A stretch of DNA of 43,234 nucleotides from Winogradskyella sp. (lineage in GTDB: Bacteria > Bacteroidota > Bacteroidia > Flavobacteriales > Flavobacteriaceae): the NCBI GenBank assembly GCA_004211785.1, contig SHBX01000025.1, positions 1-43,234 of the forward strand, written 5' to 3'. The position numbers and the translations under genes were made by a program. Of the stretch, positions 36,523 to 43,234 are shown piece by piece (positions within the stretch are counted from its first letter, which is position 1; each line of letters opens with the position of its first letter). Below the pieces are notes generated by a model. That model searched no databases, was not told where the DNA came from, and saw only the letters and a program-made list of their open reading frames with translations.

Positions 36523-37320
36523 ATGAGAAGAGCATTTTATATTTTACTATCTGTTTTGGTTTTAGCCTCATGTAGTGATTTTCAGAAAGCAATGAAATCT
36601 GAAGATACTGCTTTAAAATTCAAACTAGGAGAGGAGCTTTATGAAGCTGGAAAGTTTAAAAAAGCCAATAGGCTTTTTGAACAGATTGTACCTAAGTATA
36701 GAGGTAAACCTCAAGCAGAGAAACTTATGTACATGCATGCTATGTGTTTTTTTGAAGAAGAGCAATACTATCTTTCTGCATACAGATTTGAACAATTTGT
36801 TAATTCATATCCAAAAAGTGAAAAAGCAGAAGAAGCGGCATTCTTATCTGTAAAAAGTTATTACGAAGAATCTCCAATCTACTCAAAAGAGAAAGAAGAA
36901 ACAGTTAAAGCCATTGAGAAAATTCAATTATTTGTAAATAGTTACCCAGATTCAAAATACCTTTCTCAAGCTAATGAATTGGTTAAAGAATTAGATTACA
37001 AGCTTGAGAAAAAAGCATTTGAGATAGCAAAACAATACAATAGAATCTACGATTATAAAGCATCTATAAAATCTTTTAATAATTTTTTATTAGACTTCCC
37101 AGGAACATCTTTAAGGGAAGATGCATTATATTACAGGTTTAATTCAGAATATAACTTAGCAGTATTAAGTATAAAAGAACTTAAGCAAGAGCGTATAAAA
37201 ACGGCTTTAGCAGACTATAGAGCATTATTAAAAGCATATCCTGAAACAAAATATCTAGACGAAGCTAGTAAAATGAAAGCTGAGTTAGAAGAAGAGAAAA
37301 CAGAAGAGATTAAAAGTTAA
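36523..37320 (+). CDS. bamD: Outer-membrane assembly lipoprotein BamD
   Basis: BamD is the essential lipoprotein partner of BamA in outer-membrane protein insertion. The 265 residues have a lipoprotein signal with lipobox LASC (C17) and a series of TPR-like helical repeats: ALKFKLGEELYEAGKFKKANRLFEQI, YLSAYRFEQFVNSYPKSEKAEEA, KIQLFVNSYPDSKYLSQANEL, NNFLLDFPGTSLREDALYY. The chosen ATG gives a proper signal peptide. A longer frame starting 51 bp upstream would put the promoter inside the gene and destroy the signal peptide. It is followed by rpoZ after 12 bp. Confidence 0.93.
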   Translation: MRRAFYILLSVLVLASCSDFQKAMKSEDTALKFKLGEELYEAGKFKKANRLFEQIVPKYRGKPQAEKLMYMHAMCFFEEEQYYLSAYRFEQFVNSYPKSEKAEEAAFLSVKSYYEESPIYSKEKEETVKAIEKIQLFVNSYPDSKYLSQANELVKELDYKLEKKAFEIAKQYNRIYDYKASIKSFNNFLLDFPGTSLREDALYYRFNSEYNLAVLSIKELKQERIKTALADYRALLKAYPETKYLDEASKMKAELEEEKTEEIKS

Positions 37321-37332
37321 TCATTATAAAAA

Positions 37333-37662
37333 ATGGATTTAAAAAAGACAGACGCACCAGTAACGACGTTAACTTATAACAGAAATGAGATAGATGCTCC
37401 TACAGACAACATCTATGAAGCAATTTCTGTAATAGCTAAACGTGCTGAGCAAATTAACACTGACATCAGAAGAGAGTTGGTAGATAAACTTGAAGAGTTT
37501 GCAACATACAACGATAGCTTAGAAGAAATCTTTGAAAACAAGGAGCAAATAGAAGTTTCTAAGTTTTATGAAAAATTGCCTAAGCCACATGCATTAGCAG
37601 TTAAAGAGTGGTTGGAGGATAAGATTTATCACAGAAATACTGAGGACGATACTCAGGAATAA
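37333..37662 (+). CDS. rpoZ: RNA polymerase omega subunit
   Basis: Omega assists assembly of the beta' subunit. The 109 residues carry NIYEAISVIAKRAEQINTDIRREL, the helix pair conserved with Rpb6/omega. The C-terminal part after residue 60 is a Bacteroidota-type acidic extension (KLEEFATYNDSLEEIFENKEQ). The gene is in an operon between bamD (12 bp upstream) and coaBC (7 bp downstream), an order that is widespread in flavobacteria. Confidence 0.9.
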   Translation: MDLKKTDAPVTTLTYNRNEIDAPTDNIYEAISVIAKRAEQINTDIRRELVDKLEEFATYNDSLEEIFENKEQIEVSKFYEKLPKPHALAVKEWLEDKIYHRNTEDDTQE

Positions 37663-37669
37663 AAACTAA

Positions 37670-38881
37670 ATGTCTATTCTTAAAGACAAAAACATCTTAC
37701 TAGGGGTATCTGCAGGAATTGCTGCATATAAAACGGCGCACTTAGTAAGACAATTCATAAAAGCAGGTGCTAACATCAAAGTTGTGATGACACCTGCTTC
37801 TAAGGATTTTATTACACCACTTACACTTTCTACACTTTCTAAAAACCCTGTTTATTCATCTTTTACTAATGAAGATGATGATAATGCTATGTGGAATAAT
37901 CATGTAGATTTAGGTCTATGGGCTGACATATTTGTTATTGCACCAGCAACAGCAAATACAATGTCTAAGATGGCAAATGGCACCAGCGATAATTTGTTAC
38001 TGGCCACCTATTTATCTGCAAAATGCCCTGTGTATTTTGCGCCAGCCATGGACTTAGATATGTACAAACATGAATCTACTAAAAACTCTTTTGACAAACT
38101 AAACTCGTTTGGTAATACAATAATACCAGCAACTAGTGGAGAATTAGCAAGTGGTTTGGTTGGCGAAGGTCGTATGGCGGAACCAGAAGACATCGTTGCT
38201 TTTATAGAAGCGGATATTTTAAATAAATTACCTTTAAAAGGAAAGAGAATTATAGTAACTGCAGGTCCAACCTACGAAGCTTTAGATCCAGTAAGATTTA
38301 TTGGAAATCATTCCAGCGGAAAAATGGGTTTCGAAATCGCTAATGCAGCTGCAAACTTAGGCGCTGAGATAATTTTAGTTTCTGGACCAACGCATCAAAA
38401 AATCACCCATAGTTTAGTTACAGTATGCCCAGTTATTAGTGCTCAAGAGATGTATGATGAGGTCCACAAGTATTATAAAAAAATGGATATTGCCATTTTA
38501 TCTGCCGCAGTAGCAGATTATAGACCAAAAGAAATTGCAGATAAGAAAATAAAAAAGTCTGATTCAACGTTTACCATTGAATTAGAGAAGACAAAAGATA
38601 TCCTTAAATCACTCGGACAGCAAAAAGAACACCAGTTTTTAGTAGGTTTTGCTTTAGAGACTAACAATGAATTAGAGCATGCTAAAGGAAAATTAGAATC
38701 TAAGAATTTGGATTTAATTGTACTTAATTCTCTTAGAGATAAAGGCGCAGGTTTTGGAGTATCCACAAATAAAGTTACATTTATAACCAAATCTAATGAG
38801 GTTATAGAAAACGAACTTAAATCTAAAGCTGAAGTCGCTAAAGATTTAATGCATCAAATTTTAAAGCAAGTCAATGCGTAA
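37670..38881 (+). CDS. coaBC: Bifunctional phosphopantothenoylcysteine decarboxylase/synthetase
   Basis: CoaBC adds cysteine to 4'-phosphopantothenate and decarboxylates the product on the way to coenzyme A. The 403 residues have the CoaC flavoprotein half (1-180: LGVSAGIAAYKTAHLVR; H78 in NNHVDLGLWAD) and the CoaB half (IVTAGPTYEALDPVRFIGNHSSG; ILSAAVADYRP). Two CoaC motifs are altered. PxMNxxMW appears as PAMDLDMY with D128, and the LACG loop appears as LASG with S161 in place of the usual cysteine. The CoaB half is normal. It overlaps the DUF4835 gene by 8 bp. Confidence 0.94.
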   Translation: MSILKDKNILLGVSAGIAAYKTAHLVRQFIKAGANIKVVMTPASKDFITPLTLSTLSKNPVYSSFTNEDDDNAMWNNHVDLGLWADIFVIAPATANTMSKMANGTSDNLLLATYLSAKCPVYFAPAMDLDMYKHESTKNSFDKLNSFGNTIIPATSGELASGLVGEGRMAEPEDIVAFIEADILNKLPLKGKRIIVTAGPTYEALDPVRFIGNHSSGKMGFEIANAAANLGAEIILVSGPTHQKITHSLVTVCPVISAQEMYDEVHKYYKKMDIAILSAAVADYRPKEIADKKIKKSDSTFTIELEKTKDILKSLGQQKEHQFLVGFALETNNELEHAKGKLESKNLDLIVLNSLRDKGAGFGVSTNKVTFITKSNEVIENELKSKAEVAKDLMHQILKQVNA

Positions 38882-39761
38882 ATACTATTTTATATTTTTT
38901 CTTTTTGTTTCAGCCATAACTATGGCTCAAGAACTTAATTGTATGGTAACTGTAGTTGCTCAACAAACGGGTAATGATAATAATCAAGTTTTTAAGACTT
39001 TAGAACGTCAGCTTACTGAGTTTGTAAATAATACACAGTGGACAGATAAAAATTTCAAAGTCCAAGAACGTATAGATTGTAGTATGGTTATTAATGTACA
39101 GAGTTACAATAATGACGCTTTTTCTACTTCTCTTCAAGTTCAGACTTCAAGACCAATTTATGGTTCTACTTATAGTACGCCTGTTTATACATTTAATGAC
39201 AAAGAGTTTGGATTTCAGTATTTAGAATTTCAGAACTTAGTTTTTAACCCAAACCAATTTGAATCTAATTTAATTTCAGTACTAACATTTCATATATATA
39301 TGATATTGGGGATGGACGCTGATACATTTAAACCGAACGGCGGTGATGAATATTACAGACAAGCACAAACAATTGCCAATTATTCTCAGCAAGGAAATGC
39401 AAGAGGGTGGAAACTAGAAGATGGGTTGCAGTCTCGTTTTGCATTAATTGATAATATACTGTCTCCTACATATAAGGAGTATAGAAGCTCAATGTATAAA
39501 TATCATAGAGAAGGACTAGATTTAATGCATAAAAATGTTAGAAGTAGTAAATCTGCAATCGCTGAATCATTGATAGATTTACAAAAAATGCACTCACGTA
39601 GACCCAATTCTTTTTTAATGCGTGTCTTTTTTGATTCTAAAGCTAATGAAGTAGCCAGTGTTTTTAGTGGTGGTCCAAATGTAAATATTACTAAGGTTGT
39701 TGATGTTCTTAACAAAGTTGCACCAATTCACGGCTCTAAATGGAGTAAGATTAAATTCTAA
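38874..39761 (+). CDS. DUF4835 family exported protein
   Basis: The 295 residues have a signal peptide cleaved near MAQ (18-20), then ELNCMVTVVAQQ, KTLERQLTEFVNNTQWTDKNF, FQYLEFQNLVFNPNQFESNLISVLTFH and MILGMDADTFKPNGGDEYY. These match DUF4835, a Bacteroidota family of unknown function, usually encoded between coaBC and recN as here. It is probably periplasmic. It overlaps coaBC by 8 bp and is therefore coupled to it. No catalytic motif is seen. Confidence 0.87.
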   Translation: MRKYYFIFFLFVSAITMAQELNCMVTVVAQQTGNDNNQVFKTLERQLTEFVNNTQWTDKNFKVQERIDCSMVINVQSYNNDAFSTSLQVQTSRPIYGSTYSTPVYTFNDKEFGFQYLEFQNLVFNPNQFESNLISVLTFHIYMILGMDADTFKPNGGDEYYRQAQTIANYSQQGNARGWKLEDGLQSRFALIDNILSPTYKEYRSSMYKYHREGLDLMHKNVRSSKSAIAESLIDLQKMHSRRPNSFLMRVFFDSKANEVASVFSGGPNVNITKVVDVLNKVAPIHGSKWSKIKF

Positions 39762-39833
39762 ATTATTCTATATCCTTAATTTTAATTTATAGTATACAAA
39801 GTGTAGCTTTGTGTATTACTAATTCTTGCATTT

Positions 39834-41486
39834 GTGTTAACAACTTTACGTATTAAAAATTACGCTTTAATCGATGAGTTGGAAGTCTCTTTTAATAATG
39901 GACTTTCTATTATCACAGGTGAAACAGGTGCAGGTAAATCAATTTTGTTAGGCGGATTATCTCTTGTTCTTGGTAAAAGAGCTGACTTAAGTCAAATTAA
40001 GGATAGCTCCAGAAAATGTATCATAGAAGCTGTTTTTGATATTGCAAATTATGATTTAGAAGTAATCTTTAACCAGGAAGATTTAGATTATGATCCACAA
40101 ACTATAATTAGAAGAGAGATATTACCTTCAGGGAAATCTAGAGCATTTGTTAATGATACACCAGTTAATTTAGACAGCTTAGCTAGTATAAGTGGTTATA
40201 TTTTAGATATTCATTCGCAACATCAAACACTCCAGCTTACTAATGATTTGTTTCAGTTTAAGGTTATAGATGCCTTAGCAAACAATTCAAGTTTGTTGAA
40301 GGAATATACTATTCAATTAAAAAGTTATAAGAGCTTAAAACAGCAATTAATAGATTTAGAAACTTCCTTAAGTGAATCTAGAAAAGAGTATGACTACAAT
40401 CTGTTTTTGTTAAACGAATTAGTTGAAGCACAATTAGAAAACATTGAATTAAAAGAGTTAGAGTCTACATACGAGCAGTTAAGTAACGTTGAAACTATTC
40501 AAGAAACTATAGGCCATTCAAAATCTCTTTTAGAGTCTGAAGAAATTGGCATCATAGACCGAATAAATGAAGTAAAACGCCAGCTTAATAATATCTCCAG
40601 TTATGGAAAACAGTACAAATCTATTGAAGAGCGTATTGAGAGTGCATCTATTGAGTTAAATGATATTGTTACAGAGTTAGACAATCTGCAAGGTCAGTTG
40701 TCAACAGACCCAAAAGAACTTCAATCGGTCAGCGACAAATTACAGGCTGTAAATAGTTTATTACAAAAACACTCTGTATTAAACGTTTCAGAATTAATAA
40801 AACTAAAAGAAGAGCTTGAAACTAAAGTTAATAAATCTGAAAATTTGGATGCAGATATTGTAGATATTAAATCAGAAATTGAATCTTCTGAAAAGCGAAT
40901 TAACAACATAGCGTCAAAAATTAGTAAAAATAGAGTAGCAATTGTTCCAAAATTCAAATCAAACCTTGAAAGTATTTTGGAACATTTGGGTATGCACAAT
41001 GCTAAGTTTAATATTCAATTTTCTAAGACAGATAAGTTTTTGGTTAACGGAAAAGACGAGTTGCAGTTTTTGTTTATGGCTAATAAAGGCGGTCAATTTA
41101 CAGAACTCAAAAAATCGGCTTCAGGAGGAGAATTATCACGTATTATGCTGGCAATAAAATCTATTTTAGCCAATTACGTTAAGCTACCTACCATTATGTT
41201 TGATGAAATAGATACTGGAGTTTCAGGAGAAGTATCAAACAAAATGGGTGATATTATGAAACGTATGAGTAAGAACATGCAAGTATTTTCTATTACGCAT
41301 TTGCCTCAAGTGGCATCAAAAGGTAATTGGCATTTTAAAGTTTTTAAAACTGAAAGCAATATTACTACACATACAGATATGAAACGCCTAACGCAAGATG
41401 AACGTGTTGTTGAATTAGCGCAAATGTTGAGTGGTGCAAACATTACAGAATCTGCGATTGCACACGCCAAACAATTATTGAATTAA
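39834..41486 (+). CDS. recN: DNA repair protein RecN, GTG start
   Basis: RecN is an SMC-like ATPase in double-strand-break repair. The 550 residues show Walker A GETGAGKS (29-36), a DIHSQHQTLQL loop and a long central coiled coil. The ABC signature SASGGELSRIMLAIK and Walker B PTIMFDEIDTGVSG are followed by the His switch FSITHLPQVA. The start is GTG: MLTTLRIKNYALIDELEV is the family N-terminus and no ATG lies near. The 72-bp gap upstream contains a small inverted repeat (ACAAAG/CTTTGT at 39796-39812). Confidence 0.95.
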   Translation: MLTTLRIKNYALIDELEVSFNNGLSIITGETGAGKSILLGGLSLVLGKRADLSQIKDSSRKCIIEAVFDIANYDLEVIFNQEDLDYDPQTIIRREILPSGKSRAFVNDTPVNLDSLASISGYILDIHSQHQTLQLTNDLFQFKVIDALANNSSLLKEYTIQLKSYKSLKQQLIDLETSLSESRKEYDYNLFLLNELVEAQLENIELKELESTYEQLSNVETIQETIGHSKSLLESEEIGIIDRINEVKRQLNNISSYGKQYKSIEERIESASIELNDIVTELDNLQGQLSTDPKELQSVSDKLQAVNSLLQKHSVLNVSELIKLKEELETKVNKSENLDADIVDIKSEIESSEKRINNIASKISKNRVAIVPKFKSNLESILEHLGMHNAKFNIQFSKTDKFLVNGKDELQFLFMANKGGQFTELKKSASGGELSRIMLAIKSILANYVKLPTIMFDEIDTGVSGEVSNKMGDIMKRMSKNMQVFSITHLPQVASKGNWHFKVFKTESNITTHTDMKRLTQDERVVELAQMLSGANITESAIAHAKQLLN

Positions 41487-41489
41487 TAC

Positions 41490-41497
41490 TATATTTG
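41490..41497 (+). promoter_or_regulatory. -7 box of fabI
   Basis: TATATTTG is an exact TAnnTTTG match just after the recN stop and 40 bp before the fabI ATG. The -33 region is not clear. Confidence 0.5.
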
Positions 41498-41537
41498 AGC
41501 AATTATTTAGACCACAGATAAACTAACATAAACAACT

Positions 41538-42356
41538 ATGTCATATAATTTATTAAAAGGAAAAAAAGGAATCATTTTTGGAGCATTAGACCCTAATTCT
41601 ATTGCTTGGAAAACAGCCGAACGTGTTCATGAAGAAGGCGGAGAGTTTGTTTTAACTAATGCACCCATAGCTATGCGAATGGGACAGATTAATGATTTGG
41701 CAGAAAAAACAGGTTCGCAAATTATTCCTGCTGATGCAACCTCAGAAGAAGATTTACAAAATCTTGTAGAAAAATCTATGGAGATTTTAGGCGGTAAGAT
41801 AGATTTTGTTCTTCACTCTATTGGTATGTCGGTTAATGTAAGAAAAGGAAGAGCATATACAGACCAAAAATACGATTGGACCCAAAAAGGAACTGATGTT
41901 TCTGCTATGTCTTTTCATAAGGTTATGTCATCACTTTACAAAGCAGATGCTATGAACGAGTGGGGAAGTATAGTAGCCTTAACTTATATGGCTGCGCAAC
42001 GTGTATTCCCTGATTACAATGACATGGCAGATAACAAAGCGTATTTAGAAAGTATAGCACGTAGTTTTGGGTACTTTTTTGGACGTGATAAAAAAGTAAG
42101 AGTTAATACCATTTCTCAATCGCCTACACCAACAACAGCTGGTCAAGGTGTAAAAGGCTTTGATGGCTTTATTTCTTATGCCGAAAAAATGTCTCCTCTT
42201 GGTAATGCTACAGCATTAGATTGCGCTAATTATACTGTAACACTCTTTAGTGATTTAACTAAGCGTGTAACATTACAAAACTTATATAATGATGGCGGCT
42301 TTAGTAATATGGGTGTTAGTGATGCAGTTATGGATGCTTTTGTCGGAGAAGAATAG
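41538..42356 (+). CDS. fabI: Enoyl-[acyl-carrier-protein] reductase (NADH)
   Basis: FabI makes the last reduction of each fatty-acid elongation cycle. The 272 residues form a short-chain dehydrogenase fold: LKGKKGIIFGALDPNSIAWK at the N-terminus, DFVLHSIGMS, and the catalytic arrangement Y150, Y160 and K167 (FPDYNDMADNK, the FabI Y-x6-K). The substrate loop follows at SQSPTPTTAGQGV. It is a conventional FabI, not FabV or FabK. It has its own promoter and a strong terminator, so it is a single-gene unit after recN. Confidence 0.96.
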   Translation: MSYNLLKGKKGIIFGALDPNSIAWKTAERVHEEGGEFVLTNAPIAMRMGQINDLAEKTGSQIIPADATSEEDLQNLVEKSMEILGGKIDFVLHSIGMSVNVRKGRAYTDQKYDWTQKGTDVSAMSFHKVMSSLYKADAMNEWGSIVALTYMAAQRVFPDYNDMADNKAYLESIARSFGYFFGRDKKVRVNTISQSPTPTTAGQGVKGFDGFISYAEKMSPLGNATALDCANYTVTLFSDLTKRVTLQNLYNDGGFSNMGVSDAVMDAFVGEE

Positions 42357-42378
42357 AAACTTACTCTTTAACGATTAT

Positions 42379-42408
42379 AAGCCATTGTTTATAGCAATGG
42401 CTTTTTTA
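42379..42408 (+). terminator. Terminator downstream of fabI
   Basis: AAGCCATTG (42379-42387) pairs with CAATGGCTT (42395-42403) around a 7-nt loop and is followed by a run of T on the plus strand. It lies 22 bp after the fabI stop. Confidence 0.88.
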
Positions 42409-42470
42409 TTAGCATCAATAATTATTAATGTTTTTAATCGGTTATTTGGTGTTTTTTAACGAAATGAGTT

Positions 42471-42505
42471 AATATGTTAAAGTATATAAATTTTTTTAAC
42501 ATATT
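42471..42505. repeat. 11-bp perfect inverted repeat upstream of the FG-GAP gene
   Basis: AATATGTTAAA (42471-42481) and TTTAACATATT (42495-42505) are exact inverted copies separated by 13 bp, ending 37 bp before the start codon of the last gene. This could be a regulator site or a hairpin in the leader. There is no T-tract, so it is not a terminator. Confidence 0.6.
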
Positions 42506-42542
42506 TTGAAGTTCTACTTAAACTTTGAATACTATCTTCTCG

Positions 42543-43234
42543 ATGCAGCTGATATTTACCTTATTTTTTTTTATATCAAGCTTTTCTATTATGGCTCAGA
42601 TTAATTTTCAGAATAACGGAAGTGTATTAGGTCTTACTGCTAATACTGGAACTTCAGTTTTTGGAGGTTCAGGAGTAAGCTTTGTTGATTATAATGGTGA
42701 CGGTTATGATGATATTACTTTAGCTTCTGGAGAAAACATTCCTGTAAGGTTCTATAGGAATTTAGATGGCACCTTTTTTGTAGAAGAGAGTTTGCTTCCA
42801 ATTTTAGGTGATTATAGTTATAAAACCCGAAGTGTTACTTGGATAGATTTTGACAATGATGGTGACAAAGATTTGTTTCTTACCAGCGATACTGATGGGA
42901 ATAGACTTTTTGAAAATCAAAATGACACATTGGTTGATGTAACAATTGCTGCAGGATTACCTCTAGACAATGTATATACCTATGGAGCTTCATGGGGAGA
43001 TATAGATAATGATGGTTGTTTAGATGTGTATCTTTCAAATAGAATAGGTGCAACCACAATAACTAATTATTTATTTAAAAATAATTGTGATGGCACATTC
43101 TCTGACGTTACAGATAGTGTTGGATTAACAAATTCTTCAGCGCTAACATTTTGTTCCGCTTTTTTTGATTTTAATAACGATGGGTATCAAGATTTATATA
43201 TAGCAAACGATAAGTTTAAACCAAACTATCTATA
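42543..43234 (+). CDS. FG-GAP/VCBS repeat protein, 3' end outside the window
   Basis: The open frame of 230 codons runs to the window edge without a stop, so the protein is incomplete here. It has a signal peptide (MQLIFTLFFFISSFSIMAQ). Four calcium-binding FG-GAP/VCBS-type loops follow with the DxNxDGxxD pattern: DYNGDGYDD (49-57), DFDNDGDKD (102-110), DIDNDGCLD (153-161) and DFNNDGYQD (209-217). Such beta-propeller proteins are secreted or surface-attached in Bacteroidota, often with a C-terminal type IX secretion tail, which cannot be checked. The function may be adhesion or binding of a polymer. Confidence 0.85.
   Translation, partial: MQLIFTLFFFISSFSIMAQINFQNNGSVLGLTANTGTSVFGGSGVSFVDYNGDGYDDITLASGENIPVRFYRNLDGTFFVEESLLPILGDYSYKTRSVTWIDFDNDGDKDLFLTSDTDGNRLFENQNDTLVDVTIAAGLPLDNVYTYGASWGDIDNDGCLDVYLSNRIGATTITNYLFKNNCDGTFSDVTDSVGLTNSSALTFCSAFFDFNNDGYQDLYIANDKFKPNYL

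Noticed and set aside
39826..39834. -7 box (TGCATTTG) for recN
   Set aside because: It overlaps the GTG start codon, so transcription would begin inside the gene; it also deviates from TAnnTTTG.
35014..42356. A novel defence or secondary-metabolism island
   Set aside because: The genes are a conserved housekeeping block (dapA, bamD, rpoZ, coaBC, recN, fabI) with no nuclease, toxin or synthase outliers.

Overview
The window is a 43 kb piece of a chromosome from a member of the Bacteroidota, almost certainly the family Flavobacteriaceae (a marine genus close to Winogradskyella or Psychroserpens would fit; the genus is a guess). The grounds are low GC, a monomeric isocitrate dehydrogenase, a TonB receptor paired with a DUF4249 lipoprotein, many families largely confined to this group (DUF6095, DUF6913, DUF4835, long GAPDH), and several upstream -7 boxes of the TAnnTTTG type with little Shine-Dalgarno sequence. 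I see no rRNA, tRNA, CRISPR array, insertion sequence or prophage. Most of the window is ordinary core genome.

Layout. Positions 1-17421 run almost entirely on the minus strand: murQ with a small membrane protein, an outer-membrane receptor/lipoprotein pair, a two-gene cassette (lipoprotein hydrolase and divergent MarR regulator) bounded by near-identical terminators, isocitrate dehydrogenase, a pentapeptide-repeat protein, a 0.6 kb gene-free stretch, rplS and trmD separated by a heptamer tandem repeat, two orphan lipoproteins, DUF1801 and GNAT genes, a coiled-coil membrane protein, a long GAPDH and an HtrA protease. Positions 17548-21563 (plus) hold dapF, a GNAT gene, mltG, a DUF2279 protein and a transglycosylase-like protein. 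Positions 21560-24219 (minus) hold an RsmI-like methylase, a low-molecular-weight phosphatase and dnaA. A hotdog thioesterase (plus) then converges on a tight minus-strand operon (lipoprotein, ribD, HAD phosphatase, EamA transporter, yigZ). Positions 28421-33260 (plus) hold GNAT, prmC, a LOG-type protein, ligA and a multi-pass membrane protein. Positions 33264-34942 (minus) hold a 5'-nucleotidase split into two genes. From 35014 to the end (plus) comes a housekeeping block: DUF6913, dapA, bamD, rpoZ, coaBC, DUF4835, recN and fabI, followed by a truncated FG-GAP repeat protein.

Functionally, the window combines envelope growth (dapA and dapF for lysine/meso-DAP, mltG and murQ for peptidoglycan, bamD for outer-membrane assembly, htrA for quality control), replication and repair (dnaA, ligA, recN), translation (rplS, trmD, prmC, RsmI-like) and cofactor/lipid synthesis (coaBC, ribD, fabI). 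The non-routine parts are the MarR/hydrolase cassette with two palindromic operators, the trmD-rplS heptamer repeat whose every unit carries an overlapping stop/start, the unexplained gap at 9060-9590, a hairpin-rich intergenic repeat upstream of the DUF4249 gene, two motif changes in the CoaC half of CoaBC, and very short predicted leaders on several genes. I did not find a convincing new multi-gene system.
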